DNA from: Citrobacter freundii | Lineage (GTDB): Bacteria; Pseudomonadota; Gammaproteobacteria; Enterobacterales; Enterobacteriaceae | Length of the DNA stretch: 64,000 nucleotides | Direction: 5' to 3' | Assembly: GCF_011077955.1 (NCBI RefSeq) | Contig: NZ_JAALBX010000004.1 | Location: 62,001-126,000 of the forward strand | In this document: piece after piece, positions 8,968 to 18,852 of the stretch | How the letters are laid out: every line of letters begins with the position of its first letter | How positions within the stretch are numbered: the stretch's first letter is position 1 | The notes under the pieces: generated by a model | What the model saw: only the letters and a program-made list of their open reading frames with translations | Told to the model about the DNA's origin: nothing | The model's database searches: none | Program-made: the position numbers and the translations under genes

Positions 8968-9676
8968 GCCGCTGTAAGCGTTCAAAGGCGCGGTCGACGA
9001 TAATTGCCGCCAGCGCCACCAGTATCGCCCCCTGAATCACATACGCGGTGTTAAAACCGCTCAGGCCGATAATGACCGGCGTGCCGAGCGTGTTTGCGCC
9101 TACGGTCGAGGCAATCGCCGCCGTCCCGATATTAATGATTACCGACGTACGAACCCCTGCCAGGATTAGCGGAGCGGCCAGCGGCAGCTCGACTTTCCTG
9201 AGCGTTTGCCAACCGCTCATGCCAACGCCGCGCGCCACTTCTTTGATATCGTTCTGCACCGCCCCAATGCCCGCCAGCGTTCCCTGTAAGACCGGAAGCC
9301 AGCCGTATAAAATGAGGGCGATAATCGCCGGTTCTTTTCCAAAACCAATGACCGGCACGGCTACCGCCAGCACCGCGACGGGGGGAAATGTCTGGCCGAC
9401 GGCGGCAATGGTTTCCACCAGCGCCCGAAACTCCAGCCCAAACGGGCGCGTGACGAGAATGCCAAGCCCCACGCCCAATATAATCGCCACCAGGCTTGAA
9501 ACGCCTACCAGGTAAAAATGCGCCACGGTCAGCGCCCAAAAGCTTTCCTGCTGATACAGCGGACGCGTCAACTGCGGAAATAGCCAGGAAAAGAGTCCGG
9601 CGCTATGGGGCAACCCTTCAAGCAAAGCGGCATAACAGAGCACCAGCCACAGCAGCGGATCACGAAGTAGTCGCAC
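8945..9676 (-). CDS. yehW: ABC transporter permease YehW
   Basis: A 243-residue inner-membrane permease of the OpuBB/ProW type with about six helices. The EAA loop motif [20 protein letters not shown] is near residues 150-170. I placed the start at a GTG preceded by GGAGGGCGACC because it gives the 243-residue family length; the frame is open 37 codons further upstream, but no homology supports that stretch. The start overlaps the end of yehX by 17 bases. It forms the membrane pore with YehY, driven by YehX and fed by OsmF. The system was described in E. coli as a low-affinity glycine-betaine importer. Confidence 0.93.
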   Translation of the reverse strand: MRLLRDPLLWLVLCYAALLEGLPHSAGLFSWLFPQLTRPLYQQESFWALTVAHFYLVGVSSLVAIILGVGLGILVTRPFGLEFRALVETIAAVGQTFPPVAVLAVAVPVIGFGKEPAIIALILYGWLPVLQGTLAGIGAVQNDIKEVARGVGMSGWQTLRKVELPLAAPLILAGVRTSVIINIGTAAIASTVGANTLGTPVIIGLSGFNTAYVIQGAILVALAAIIVDRAFERLQRLMTGYAK

Positions 9677-10601
9677 GGTCGCCCTCCAGCAAGGTGTTAA
9701 ACCGCAATGTTCCGCAGGGATTACCGTGTTCATCAATGACGGGTAACACATCGCAGCGTCGCTCGACGAAAAGCGACAGCGCATCACGCAGGGTAATGTC
9801 CTGACTCACCGGCAACCCCGCGCACACGCCAGGCGTCAGATAATCTTTTACTCGCCGCATCGACAGCAAACGCACACCCAGTTCGCTGCGCCCGAAGAAA
9901 TCGCGCACAAAATCGTTTTCCGGCTGGCTGAGTAAAGTCAACGGATCGCCCTGCTGCACCACTTTGCCGCCGTCCATCACCACCAGATGATCGGCAAGCC
10001 GTAACGCCTCATCCACGTCGTGCGTCACCAGAATGATAGTGCGCCCGAGTAACTGGTGGATACGCATCATTTCCTGCTGCAATGCCTCGCGGGTAACCGG
10101 GTCGAGCGCGCCGAATGGCTCATCCATTAACAGTACTTCGGGGTCCGCCGCCAGGGCGCGCGCCACGCCAACCCGCTGCTGCTGCCCGCCGGAAAGCTGA
10201 TGCGGATAACGGCGGCGAAATTGCGCAGGTTCAAGGCCAAGCAAGGTCAGCAGTTCATCCACGCGCTCGCTGATCCTGGCTTTCGGCCACTTCAGCAGTT
10301 GCGGGACGGTGGCAATGTTCTGCGCCACATCCCAGTGCGGGAACAGCCCGATAGACTGGATGGCATAGCCCATGCGTCGTCTGAGATCTTGCGGTGAAAA
10401 CTGGCGGATCTCTTCCCCGGCGAAACGAATGCAACCCTCGTCGTGCTCAACCAGCCGGTTAATCATCTTCAAGGTGGTGGACTTGCCGGAGCCGGAGGTG
10501 CCTATCAGTACCGAAAATGCGCCTTTGCGGAAATTGAGATTCAGCGCTTCAACGGCGGGTCGCCCCTGGTAATATTTGGTCACGTCCTCAAATTCGATCA
10601 T
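9660..10601 (-). CDS. yehX: ABC transporter ATP-binding protein YehX
   Basis: A 313-residue ATPase of the OpuBA/ProV type. Walker A is [10 protein letters not shown] (near residues 34-43), the Q-loop lies at GYAIQSIG, the signature is [16 protein letters not shown], Walker B is [13 protein letters not shown] and the switch His is in [13 protein letters not shown]. The C-terminal tail (about 240-313) carries a single CBS-like segment ([20 protein letters not shown]). I used the ATG before IEFED, as in E. coli, rather than one eight codons upstream. It overlaps yehY by 14 bases and yehW by 17, so the operon is translationally coupled. Confidence 0.95.
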   Translation of the reverse strand: MIEFEDVTKYYQGRPAVEALNLNFRKGAFSVLIGTSGSGKSTTLKMINRLVEHDEGCIRFAGEEIRQFSPQDLRRRMGYAIQSIGLFPHWDVAQNIATVPQLLKWPKARISERVDELLTLLGLEPAQFRRRYPHQLSGGQQQRVGVARALAADPEVLLMDEPFGALDPVTREALQQEMMRIHQLLGRTIILVTHDVDEALRLADHLVVMDGGKVVQQGDPLTLLSQPENDFVRDFFGRSELGVRLLSMRRVKDYLTPGVCAGLPVSQDITLRDALSLFVERRCDVLPVIDEHGNPCGTLRFNTLLEGDRATTS

Positions 10602-11751
10602 GTCGTTGCGCCTCCAGCGCCGCAATCAGCAGGTTAAAGAGTCCATCCACCGCTACGGCCATGGCAATAACCGGAATAACGCCCAGCAGCACCAGATCCA
10701 GCGCGCTGCTTAAAAGCCCCTGAAAGACCAGCGCGCCAAAACCGCCCGCGCCAATCAACGCGGCGATAACCGCCATGCCTACCGTCTGCACCGCCACAAC
10801 CCGCAGACTGCGTAACAGCACGGGCAGCGCAAGCGGCACTTCGGCTTTAAAAAACCGCTGCCTGTCAGACATTCCCATTCCGCGCGCGCTTTCCAGTACA
10901 TTTTCCGGCACCTGGGCTAAACCGGCGACGACGCCGCGCACCAGCGGAAGCAGCGCGTATAACACCAGCGCGATAAGCGCCGGGACCATGCCAATGCCCG
11001 AAATACCAAGCTCGCCAAGCCAGGGAAAAAGCGTCACTAATCCCGCAAGCGGTGCGATAAGCAAACCGAACAGCGCAATCGATGGCACCGTCTGGATGAC
11101 ATTAAGAATGGAAAACACGGTAGGTTGCACACGGGCGTAACGGTGGCAATACAAGCCCAATGGAATGCCAATAATAAGCGCAATGCCGAGCGTCGACAGC
11201 AGCAGCGTCAGGTGCCGGGCAAAGGCATCGTTAAAAATATCCTGGCGGTTAACGTATTCTTTAAGCAGTGAGATGTCGTGAAAGTAGCCGCTGAACAACA
11301 GCCACAGCGGCACCATCCACAATTGAGCCAGCAGCAGCCAGCGCCAGAGCGGTTTGGCGGTGAGACGATTAATGAGATCGCTCATCATCAGCAGCGCCAG
11401 CGCCAACATTAACCACAGTCCGCTGCCCGGCGAGGTGCGCGCAAGCGTACTGCCCTGCTGCGCTAAATGGGTCGCGCCATTTCCTGCAAGCAACAAGAGC
11501 GCGATAAATACACTTTCCGTGCTGATAAGCCCGGCCACCAGCGCGCCGCGTCCGGGCATAAATGACAATGCCGCAAGCCAGAGCGCGGCGGCTATCAGTC
11601 CATATAACGCCTGCGGGAGTAGCGCCGACACGCCCATAGGCGTGCCGGATACCAGACGGTTAGGCGCATAGTTTACAAACGGCAACAGGAGCGCTGCTGC
11701 CAGCAAAATTGCCAGCAGCAGCAACACCCGGTTATGACATCGCATTGCCAA
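10588..11751 (-). CDS. yehY: ABC transporter permease YehY
   Basis: A 387-residue permease (E. coli about 385). It is longer than YehW because of an N-terminal hydrophobic extension with several predicted helices before the BPD_transp_1 core, which begins near residue 170. The coupling helix reads [25 protein letters not shown] second ATG two codons inside (MAMR) is an alternative start. It partners YehW in the membrane. The gene follows osmF by 24 bases in the same operon. Confidence 0.94.
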   Translation of the reverse strand: MAMRCHNRVLLLLAILLAAALLLPFVNYAPNRLVSGTPMGVSALLPQALYGLIAAALWLAALSFMPGRGALVAGLISTESVFIALLLLAGNGATHLAQQGSTLARTSPGSGLWLMLALALLMMSDLINRLTAKPLWRWLLLAQLWMVPLWLLFSGYFHDISLLKEYVNRQDIFNDAFARHLTLLLSTLGIALIIGIPLGLYCHRYARVQPTVFSILNVIQTVPSIALFGLLIAPLAGLVTLFPWLGELGISGIGMVPALIALVLYALLPLVRGVVAGLAQVPENVLESARGMGMSDRQRFFKAEVPLALPVLLRSLRVVAVQTVGMAVIAALIGAGGFGALVFQGLLSSALDLVLLGVIPVIAMAVAVDGLFNLLIAALEAQRHDRI

Positions 11752-11775
11752 AAGACATCCTTATTCCAGGCGTGA

Positions 11776-12684
11776 TTACTTCACAAATCCTTTCTGCTTC
11801 AGATAATCGGCGGCGACTTTTTTAGCGTCGAGTCCTTCAACGGCAATCGAGGCGTTTAGCTGTTGCAGGGTTTTCTCATCAAGGGTTGCAAAGACCGGGT
11901 CGAGCCATTCCCCCATCTGCGGGTAGGCTTTTAATACCGCCTCACGCACCACAGGCGCTGGGGCATAGACCGGCTGTACGCCTTTCGGATCGGTGAGGGT
12001 CTGCAGGCCAAGCGCGGCAACCGGGCCGTCGGTGCCATAAGCCATGGCGGCATTCACGCCCGAGGTTTGCTGCGCCGCGGCTTTCACCGTCACCGCCGTA
12101 TCGCCGCCAGCCAGAGACAGCAATTGCGGCTGGCTGAGTTTGAAATCGTAGGCTTTTTCAAAAGCGGGCAGCGCATCAGGGCGCTCGATAAATTCCGCCG
12201 ATGCCGCCAGTTTGAAATCGCCCTTCTCTTTCAGGTAGCGACTCAGGTCAGCAAGAGAGGTGAGTTTATTTTTCTCAGCCATATCCTTACGCACCGCGAT
12301 GGTCCAGGTGTTATTTGCCGATGCCGGGGCAAGCCAGATAAGTTTATTCTGCTCGGCATCCAGTTTTTTGACCTTTTCATAGCCCGCTTTGGCGTTTTTC
12401 CACGCCGGATCGTTTTCATCTTTAAAGAAGAAAGCACCGTTGCCGGTGTATTCCGGGTAGATGTCCAGTTCACCAGAGGTGATGGCAGCGCGAACCACCG
12501 GTGTTGGGCCAAGCTGCACTTTATTCACGGTTTTCACGCCGTGGTTTTCCAGCACCTGAATAATGATATTGCCCAACAGCGCGCCTTCGGTGTCGATTTT
12601 AGATCCGACTTTTACCGGGTCTGCCGCCTGAGCCCCTGTCGCCAACAACAGCAAGCCCGCCGCACTCCAAATTTTCGTTTTCAT
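11776..12684 (-). CDS. osmF: Periplasmic substrate-binding protein OsmF (YehZ)
   Basis: A 302-residue QAT-family binding protein. A signal peptide with cleavage after residue 20 (LLLATGAQA/AD) precedes the OpuAC-like two-lobe domain, which includes VGSKIDTEGALLGNII at the mature N-terminus and ELDIYPEYTGNG near residue 75. It delivers substrate to YehW/YehY/YehX. E. coli OsmF is induced by osmotic stress and stationary phase through sigma-S, and a matching -10 is present upstream. It is the first gene of the osmF-yehYXW operon, which runs towards mlrA. Confidence 0.96.
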   Translation of the reverse strand: MKTKIWSAAGLLLLATGAQAADPVKVGSKIDTEGALLGNIIIQVLENHGVKTVNKVQLGPTPVVRAAITSGELDIYPEYTGNGAFFFKDENDPAWKNAKAGYEKVKKLDAEQNKLIWLAPASANNTWTIAVRKDMAEKNKLTSLADLSRYLKEKGDFKLAASAEFIERPDALPAFEKAYDFKLSQPQLLSLAGGDTAVTVKAAAQQTSGVNAAMAYGTDGPVAALGLQTLTDPKGVQPVYAPAPVVREAVLKAYPQMGEWLDPVFATLDEKTLQQLNASIAVEGLDAKKVAADYLKQKGFVK

Positions 12685-12722
12685 TGATTTTCCTCATCAC
12701 ACCCATACGCGGGGTTCCAGGA

Positions 12723-12731
12723 AAAGCGTAG
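12723..12731 (-). promoter_or_regulatory. Probable sigma-S -10 element of osmF
   Basis: On the minus strand CTACGCTTT, two mismatches from the sigma-S extended -10 CTACACTTA, would start transcription near 12718, about 34 bases before the ATG. The upstream TTACGC could serve as a weak -35. The known sigma-S dependence of osmF supports the reading. Confidence 0.45.
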
Positions 12732-12788
12732 TAGAAATTTAAGCGTAACGCCTACCGGGTAGCGGATTAAAAGCCGTGTAACTGTCAT

Positions 12789-12819
12789 AAAAAAGGCCGG
12801 TTTCCCGGCCTTTCTTTTA
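12789..12819 (-). terminator. bglX terminator
   Basis: AAGGCCGG/CCGGCCTT stem with loop TTT, followed on the minus strand by a run of six T. It lies 11 bases after the bglX stop, and the flanks would also allow some activity on the plus strand. Confidence 0.88.
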
Positions 12820-12829
12820 TTCACTCTTA

Positions 12830-15127
12830 TTAGAGGAGTTCAAACTCGCCTTGCTTCACGCGGGCGGAATCAAGGCCAATAAACACATTGAATTTGCCCG
12901 GTTCGGCAACGTGTTGCAGCTTCTGATTCCAGAACTTCAGCGCGTTGATATCAATCGGGAAGCTCACCGTCTGGGTTTCGCCAGGTTTCAGCGTCACTTT
13001 ATTAAACCCTTTCAGTTCCTTCACCGGGCGGCTCAAGGAAGCCGTAACGTCCTGGAGATACATCTGCACTACCGTTGCGCCCTCGCGGTTGCCCGTGTTG
13101 GTCACTTCGACGCTTGCGGTAACGGTGCCATTTTGCGGCATCGTCGGTGAAGACAGTTTCACGTCCGATACGCTAAATGTGGTGTAACTCAGGCCATAGC
13201 CGAACGGATACAGCGGGCCGTTCGCTTCATCAAAGTAGCGCGAGGTGTACTTGTTCGGTTTTTCCGGATTATACGGACGCCCGGTGTTGAGATGGCTGTA
13301 ATACACCGGGATCTGGCCTACCGAGCGCGGGAACGACATCGGCAGTTTGCCAGACGGGTTGTAGTCGCCAAACAGCACATCGGCGATGGCGTTACCGCCT
13401 TCCGTACCGGAATACCAGGTTTCAAGGATGGCATCAGCTTGCTGATCTTCTTTAACCAGCGCCAGCGGACGTCCATTCATCAGCACCAGCACCAGCGGTT
13501 TGCCGGTGGCTTTCAGCGCCGTAATTAAATCACGCTGGCTTTGCGGCAGTGTGAGATCGGTGCGGCTCGATGCTTCATGCGCCATGCCCTGGGCCTCACC
13601 CACTGCCAACACGACGACATCTGCTTTCTGGGCAGTTTGTACCGCTTCGTCGATCATGGCCTGCGGGCTGCGCGTATCGACGACGACCCCTTCTTCATAC
13701 TGGTTCAGGAAGTCGATAATGCCTTTTTCATTGGTGAGATTGGCCCCTTTAGCGTAAAGGACGGTGGCTTTATCGCCCACCGCGCTTTTGATACCGCTCA
13801 TCAGCGTCACGGACTGTTTGATCACGCCTGCGGCAGACCAACTGCCCATCACATCACGCTGACTGTCTGCCAACGGACCGATAAGCGCGATGGTGCCGGA
13901 TTTTTTCAGCGGCAGCGTATCGAGTCGGTTTTTCAGCAAGACCATGCTTTCGCGCGCCACTTTACGGGCCTCGTCACGGTGCAAGCGGCTTTCAGCATTG
14001 GTGTCTTTAGGGTCGGACTCTTTTGGTCCCAGATGACTGTAGGGATCGTTAAACAGCCCCATGTCGTATTTCACGTTGAGTACGTGACGGGTGGCGTCAT
14101 CCAGCTCTGCCATGGTGACATCGCCGCTTTTCACAAGCTCCGGCAGGTACTTACTGTAGTACTCGTCGCTCATGCTCATGTTGATGCCGGATTTCAGCGC
14201 CACGCGCACCGCGTCCTTCGGATCGGCGGCCGTGCCGTGCTTGATAAGCTCTTTAATCGCGCCGTGATCGGAAATGGTGATGCCTTTAAAGCCCCACTCA
14301 TCACGCAGCAAGTCTTTTAAAAGCCAACTATCGGAGGACGCTGGCGTACCGTTCAGCGAGTTCAACGCCACCATCACCCCACCGCTGCCCGCATCAAGCG
14401 CGGCTTTGTACGGCGGCATGTAGTCATTGAACAAACGTTGCAGGCTCATATCCACGGTGTTGTACTCTTTTCCGCCTTCTACTGCGCCATAGGCGGCGAA
14501 GTGTTTCACGCTTGTCATCACCGAGTAGCGATCGGCCGGGCTTTTACCCTGCATCGCTTCAACCATGGTTTTGCCCATGATGGAGGTTAAATACGTATCT
14601 TCGCCAAAGCCTTCAGAGACGCGGCCCCAGCGCGGATCGCGCGACACGTCCACCATCGGCGCCCAGGTCATATTCAGGCCATCGTCCGCGGCTTCATAAG
14701 CGGACACGCGACCGACGGTTTTCACCGCGTCGAGATCAAAAGATGACGCCAGACCGAGGCTTATCGGGAAAACGGTCCGCTGGCCGTGCACCACGTCATA
14801 GGCGAAAAATAAGGGGATTTTCAGGCGACTTAATTCCATCACCTGATCCTGCATTTTGCGGATGTCTTCGCGGGTGACAGTGTTAAAAATCGCGCCGACC
14901 TGCCCTTGCTGGATCATATCGCGAATGGCTTCTTTAGGATTGTCCGGCCCTACGCTGATTAACCGCAACTGACCAATTTTTTCATCGACGGTCATCTTTG
15001 TAAGCAAATCGGTGACAAACGCATCCCGCGCCTGCGGGGTTAACGGATGTTCGCCAAAAGTTGATGACGCATAAGCAGGTTGCAGCGCGAGGCTGACTGC
15101 CATCCCTACAGAACAAAGCCATTTCAT
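12830..15127 (-). CDS. bglX: Periplasmic beta-glucosidase BglX (GH3)
   Basis: A 765-residue glycoside hydrolase family 3 enzyme, the exact K-12 length. A signal peptide cleaves after LQPAYA (about residue 20). The GH3 N-domain has PRWGRVSEGFGEDTYL near residue 150 and the catalytic nucleophile Asp in GITISDHGA near residue 287. The GH3 C-domain and a fibronectin-III-like C-terminal domain follow from about residue 660. It hydrolyses terminal beta-D-glucosyl residues in the periplasm. The frame is open 42 codons upstream, but the start MKWLCSVG is the one that places the signal peptide. It is monocistronic. Confidence 0.96.
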   Translation of the reverse strand: MKWLCSVGMAVSLALQPAYASSTFGEHPLTPQARDAFVTDLLTKMTVDEKIGQLRLISVGPDNPKEAIRDMIQQGQVGAIFNTVTREDIRKMQDQVMELSRLKIPLFFAYDVVHGQRTVFPISLGLASSFDLDAVKTVGRVSAYEAADDGLNMTWAPMVDVSRDPRWGRVSEGFGEDTYLTSIMGKTMVEAMQGKSPADRYSVMTSVKHFAAYGAVEGGKEYNTVDMSLQRLFNDYMPPYKAALDAGSGGVMVALNSLNGTPASSDSWLLKDLLRDEWGFKGITISDHGAIKELIKHGTAADPKDAVRVALKSGINMSMSDEYYSKYLPELVKSGDVTMAELDDATRHVLNVKYDMGLFNDPYSHLGPKESDPKDTNAESRLHRDEARKVARESMVLLKNRLDTLPLKKSGTIALIGPLADSQRDVMGSWSAAGVIKQSVTLMSGIKSAVGDKATVLYAKGANLTNEKGIIDFLNQYEEGVVVDTRSPQAMIDEAVQTAQKADVVVLAVGEAQGMAHEASSRTDLTLPQSQRDLITALKATGKPLVLVLMNGRPLALVKEDQQADAILETWYSGTEGGNAIADVLFGDYNPSGKLPMSFPRSVGQIPVYYSHLNTGRPYNPEKPNKYTSRYFDEANGPLYPFGYGLSYTTFSVSDVKLSSPTMPQNGTVTASVEVTNTGNREGATVVQMYLQDVTASLSRPVKELKGFNKVTLKPGETQTVSFPIDINALKFWNQKLQHVAEPGKFNVFIGLDSARVKQGEFELL

Positions 15128-15326
15128 GCCATTCACTCTCTCAGTCATGCGGCTAGTAAGCATAGCCGCCCATGCAGATTTGGTGTGCAGTGTGCCACAG
15201 TGATAAATCCGTAAGAAGAGGCGCACTGTGTTTGTACGCTGAATTTTAGGCACTTTCCGAGTTTTCTCGCAAACAGAGGACTATGATTAATACCGCCTAC
15301 ATTTGTCATACCACAAGGAGTGGAGC

Positions 15327-17069
15327 ATGTCCCTCACCTCGCAAAACGATAATTCGTTATTTATTGCTGAACTTACCCGCCTGGTTGGCGCAAGTCATCT
15401 GCTTACCGACCCGGCTAAAACCGCCCGCTATCGCAAAGGTTTCCGTTCTGGTCAGGGCGAAGCGCTGGCCGTGGTGTTCCCCGGCTCGCTGCTGGAGTTG
15501 TGGCGCGTGCTGCAGGCCTGCGTGAACGCCGATAAGATTATCTTAATGCAGGCCGCGAACACCGGTCTGACAGAAGGCTCGACGCCAAATGGCAACGATT
15601 ACGACCGCCAGATCGTGATTATCAGCACGCTGCGCCTCGATAAATTACAACTGCTTGATAAGGGCGAGCAGGTGCTGGCGTTTCCTGGCACCACCCTCTA
15701 TACGCTCGAAAAAGCGCTTAAGCCGCTGGGCCGCGAGCCGCACTCTGTTATTGGCTCGTCCTGTATCGGCGCATCGGTGGTGGGCGGTATTTGCAATAAC
15801 TCCGGCGGCGCGTTAATTCATCGTGGCCCGGCCTATACCGAAATGGCGCTTTACGCCCGGATTAATGAAGAGGGCAAACTTACCCTGGTCAATCATTTGG
15901 GTATAGACCTTGGGCAAACGCCGGAGCAAATTCTCGGTAAGCTGGATGACGATCGCGTGCGGCCTGAAGATATTCGCCATGATGGTCGCCACGCCTCGGA
16001 CAGCGATTACATTAGCCGGGTTCGCGACATTAACGCCGATTCCCCGGCGCGTTATAACGCCGATCCGGATCGTCTGTTCGAAGCTTCCGGCTGCGCCGGC
16101 AAGCTCGCCGTGTTCGCGGTGCGTCTCGATACCTTTGCGGCACAGAAAAACCAGCAGGTCTTTTATATCGGCACCAACGACGCGGCGGTGTTGACCGAAA
16201 TCCGCCGCCACATCCTTGCGAATTTCGAAAACCTGCCGGTGGCGGGTGAATATATGCACCGCGATATTTACGATATTGCCGAGCGCTACGGTAAAGACAC
16301 CTTTTTGATGATAGACAAACTCGGCACCGACAAAATGCCGTTCTTTTTCACCATGAAAGGCCGTACCGACGCGCTGCTGGAGAAAGCGGGCGTATTTAAA
16401 CCGCACTTCACCGATCGCGCATTACAGAAGATTGGCAAAATTTTCCCGGGCCATCTGCCGCCGCGCATGAAGCAATGGCGCGATAAATACGAACACCATC
16501 TGCTGTTGAAAATGGCAGGCGACGGTATTGAAGAAGCTCGCGCGTGGCTAACCGAATTCTTTAATCACGCCGAGGGCGCATTCTTCGCCTGTACCCCGGA
16601 AGAAGGCAGTAAAGCCTTTTTGCATCGCTTTGCGGCGGCGGGCGCGGCAATTCGCTATCAGGCGGTGCATGCCGATGAGGTGGAAGATATTCTGGCGCTG
16701 GATATCGCGCTGCGTCGCAATGACACCGACTGGTTTGAAACGCTACCGCCTGAGATAGACAGTAAGCTTGTGCACAAGCTCTATTACGGCCATTTCTTCT
16801 GTTATGTCTTCCATCAAGATTACATCGTCAAAAAAGGCGTGGACGCACATGCGCTTAAAGACGAGATGCTTGAGCTGTTACGCGCACGCGGCGCGCAATA
16901 CCCTGCCGAACATAACGTCGGGCATTTATATGAAGCGCCACCCACATTAAAACGTTTTTATAAGCAAAATGACCCAACCAACAGCATGAACCCCGGCATA
17001 GGTAAAACAACCAAGTTAAAAAATTGGCTGGAACCGGTTAGCGAAAGCGTCCGTGACCAGGCAAAATAG
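15327..17069 (+). CDS. dld: Quinone-dependent D-lactate dehydrogenase
   Basis: A 580-residue FAD enzyme (E. coli about 571). The FAD-binding PCMH domain contains AANTGLTEGSTPNG (about residue 80) and HSVIGSSCIGASVVGGICNNSGG (about 145-167). The membrane-binding Lact-deh-memb domain follows, with the conserved EYMHRDIYDIAERYGKDTF and VHKLYYGHFFCYVFHQDYI. It oxidises D-lactate to pyruvate and feeds electrons to the quinone pool on the cytoplasmic face of the inner membrane. The ATG follows AAGGAG by six bases; an ATG eight codons upstream is less likely. Divergent from bglX, as in K-12. Confidence 0.96.
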   Translation: MSLTSQNDNSLFIAELTRLVGASHLLTDPAKTARYRKGFRSGQGEALAVVFPGSLLELWRVLQACVNADKIILMQAANTGLTEGSTPNGNDYDRQIVIISTLRLDKLQLLDKGEQVLAFPGTTLYTLEKALKPLGREPHSVIGSSCIGASVVGGICNNSGGALIHRGPAYTEMALYARINEEGKLTLVNHLGIDLGQTPEQILGKLDDDRVRPEDIRHDGRHASDSDYISRVRDINADSPARYNADPDRLFEASGCAGKLAVFAVRLDTFAAQKNQQVFYIGTNDAAVLTEIRRHILANFENLPVAGEYMHRDIYDIAERYGKDTFLMIDKLGTDKMPFFFTMKGRTDALLEKAGVFKPHFTDRALQKIGKIFPGHLPPRMKQWRDKYEHHLLLKMAGDGIEEARAWLTEFFNHAEGAFFACTPEEGSKAFLHRFAAAGAAIRYQAVHADEVEDILALDIALRRNDTDWFETLPPEIDSKLVHKLYYGHFFCYVFHQDYIVKKGVDAHALKDEMLELLRARGAQYPAEHNVGHLYEAPPTLKRFYKQNDPTNSMNPGIGKTTKLKNWLEPVSESVRDQAK

Positions 17070-17136
17070 CCCAGAAACTGTGTAAAAAAAGACAGCCTCT
17101 ATCAGGACAAGACCATTCCGATTAAAGTAGCAACAA

Positions 17137-17155
17137 GGCCAGCATCGCGCTGGCC
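17137..17155 (+). repeat. Hairpin between dld and the GNAT gene
   Basis: GGCCAGC-ATCGC-GCTGGCC, a seven-base-pair GC-rich stem without a T-run. It may end or stabilise the dld message, but it is not a canonical intrinsic terminator. Confidence 0.5.
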
Positions 17156-17179
17156 TGATCCCGTCGTGAGGAATGGAAA

Positions 17180-17734
17180 ATGTCAGCTGTCGAAGAGGCT
17201 TCTCTCCCCGCTATTGCTATTCGTGACGTCCAGCCTGCGGATACCGCATTTATCGCCGCCATTTACGCATGGCATGTGCAGCATGGTCGCGCGTCGTTTG
17301 AAGAAATACCGCCTGACGCCGACGAAATGGCGCAGCGTATCACCCATCTCACCGAAAAAGGCTACCCCTGGCTGGTGGCGGAATGGCAGGGTATTGTGGT
17401 GGGTTACTGTTATGCCTCCCCGTACCGTTCACGTCCCGCCTATCGCTATACCATTGAAGAGTCTATTTATATCGACGCCAGTATGACCGGACGCGGCATT
17501 GGCGGTGAGCTGTTAGGCGCGCTTATCGCCCGCTGCGAGCAAGGCCCATGGCGGCAGATGATTGCGGTGATCGGCGATGGCGAAAACAATGTAGGGTCGC
17601 AACGCCTGCACAAGCAGCTCGGCTTTGACGCCGTCGGACATTTGCGCAGCGTAGGATTTAAGTTGGGGCAATGGCGAGATACGTTAATTATGCAGCGCCC
17701 GCTCAACCAGGGCGATTGGACGCTGCCGTCGTAA
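17180..17734 (+). CDS. GNAT acetyltransferase, phosphinothricin/methionine-sulfoximine type
   Basis: A 184-residue GNAT of the Pat/YncA (MddA) group. The acetyl-CoA loop is MTGRGIGGELLGAL (about residues 97-110), preceded by the family block YRYTIEESIYID and followed by GDGENNVGSQRLHKQLGF, a pattern seen in acetyltransferases acting on phosphinothricin, methionine sulfoximine and related amino acids. The exact substrate is inferred, not shown. The ATG has GAGGAATGG just upstream. It lies between dld and pbpG, which are adjacent in K-12, so it is an accessory insertion. Its stop codon abuts the pbpG stop with no spacer. Confidence 0.85.
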   Translation: MSAVEEASLPAIAIRDVQPADTAFIAAIYAWHVQHGRASFEEIPPDADEMAQRITHLTEKGYPWLVAEWQGIVVGYCYASPYRSRPAYRYTIEESIYIDASMTGRGIGGELLGALIARCEQGPWRQMIAVIGDGENNVGSQRLHKQLGFDAVGHLRSVGFKLGQWRDTLIMQRPLNQGDWTLPS

Positions 17735-18679
17735 TTAATCGTTTTGCGCATCGTTGGCGGTACTGTTAGCGGCCATTTGCGCCGCTTTTTGCCGTTTATA
17801 GCTGAGCGCCGATGCGGGAACCGGAGTGACTTTGCCGGTTTCCAACCACGTGCGCAGACGGCTGGCGTCGGCAAAATGGGTGTATTTCCCGAAGGCATCC
17901 ATCACTACCAGCGCCACCGGGCGATTATTGATAACGGTGCGCATCATCAGGCAATGCCCCGCCGCGTTGGTAAAGCCCGTTTTGGTCAACTGAATATTCC
18001 AGTTGTCCCGGTAGACCAGATGGTTGGTATTGCGAAACGGCAAGGTATAAGCGGGGTGAGAAAACGTCGCCATCTCTTCACGCGTCGTACTGAGCTGGCC
18101 TATCAACGGATACTGTTTGGTGGCAATCAGCAGTTTTGACAGGTCCTGCGCGGTAGAGACGTTTTTAATCGACAACCCGGTGGGTTCCACGAAACGGGTG
18201 TTGGTCATGCCCAGCGACTTCGCTTTGGCGTTCATGGCGCGAATAAACGCATCGTAGCCGCCCGGATAATGGTGCGCAAGGCTTGCCGCGGCGCGGTTTT
18301 CTGACGACATCAGCGCCAGTAGCAGCATGTTTTTACGGCTGATTTCACTGTTCAACCGCACGCGTGAATAAATGCCTTTCATCTCGGGTGTCTGGCTGAT
18401 ATCGACTTTTATAATCTCATCCAGCGGAAGATGCGCATCGAGCACCACCATCGCCGTCATCACTTTCGTAATCGACGCAATGGGACGCACCAGATTCGGG
18501 TGGCTTGAATACAGCACGTTATTGGTTTGCAGATCGACAATCATCGCGCTGCCGGAAGCGATTTCCGGTTGAGCGGCAGTCTGTGCCGCAGGCGTTTTCG
18601 CCGCAATGGCTGTCGGCGCAAAAGGCACTGCCAGCATGAGCGCAAGGCTCAAAAGTGAATGACGGATTTTAGTCGGCAT
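17735..18679 (-). CDS. pbpG: D-alanyl-D-alanine endopeptidase PbpG (PBP7)
   Basis: A 314-residue low-molecular-mass penicillin-binding protein of family S11. Signal peptide with cleavage after PTAIA (about residue 26). Catalytic motifs: SITK at 69-72 (nucleophile Ser69), SEN at 126-128 and KTG at 233-235, all intact. It cleaves D-Ala-meso-DAP cross-links in periplasmic peptidoglycan. The C-terminal 35 residues are polar and Ala/Asn-rich. It is transcribed towards the GNAT gene and shares no terminator with it, since the two stop codons touch. Confidence 0.96.
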   Translation of the reverse strand: MPTKIRHSLLSLALMLAVPFAPTAIAAKTPAAQTAAQPEIASGSAMIVDLQTNNVLYSSHPNLVRPIASITKVMTAMVVLDAHLPLDEIIKVDISQTPEMKGIYSRVRLNSEISRKNMLLLALMSSENRAAASLAHHYPGGYDAFIRAMNAKAKSLGMTNTRFVEPTGLSIKNVSTAQDLSKLLIATKQYPLIGQLSTTREEMATFSHPAYTLPFRNTNHLVYRDNWNIQLTKTGFTNAAGHCLMMRTVINNRPVALVVMDAFGKYTHFADASRLRTWLETGKVTPVPASALSYKRQKAAQMAANSTANDAQND

Positions 18680-18750
18680 GATTTTACATCAAATGATTAT
18701 TCACGTACGTGTAGACGCACACCGCTTCCGTTTATCCCACGAATAGTTGG

Positions 18751-18786
18751 AAGCTGGCGCCGGCATGATACTCCGGCGTCCAGCTT
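18751..18786. repeat. Long inverted repeat between yohC and pbpG
   Basis: Arms AAGCTGG-CGCCGG and CCGGCG-t-CCAGCTT pair over 13 base pairs with one bulge around a 9-base loop. There is no T-run, so it is not a simple terminator. It may stabilise the yohC message 3' end or be a repetitive extragenic element. Confidence 0.55.
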
Positions 18787-18852
18787 TATCGCTACAGGAG
18801 AATCGTGATTTATGAGTGCATTGCACCAGTTTTAACCAGCAATGCACCTTCA

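Noticed and set aside
12067-12687. 206-codon frame antisense to osmF, and similar long antisense frames in cirA, bglX, dld and fruA
   Set aside because: They are codon-bias shadows of well-supported genes on the other strand.
18751-18786. Call as an intrinsic terminator for yohC
   Set aside because: The stem is strong but there is no T-run on the minus strand; listed as an inverted repeat instead.
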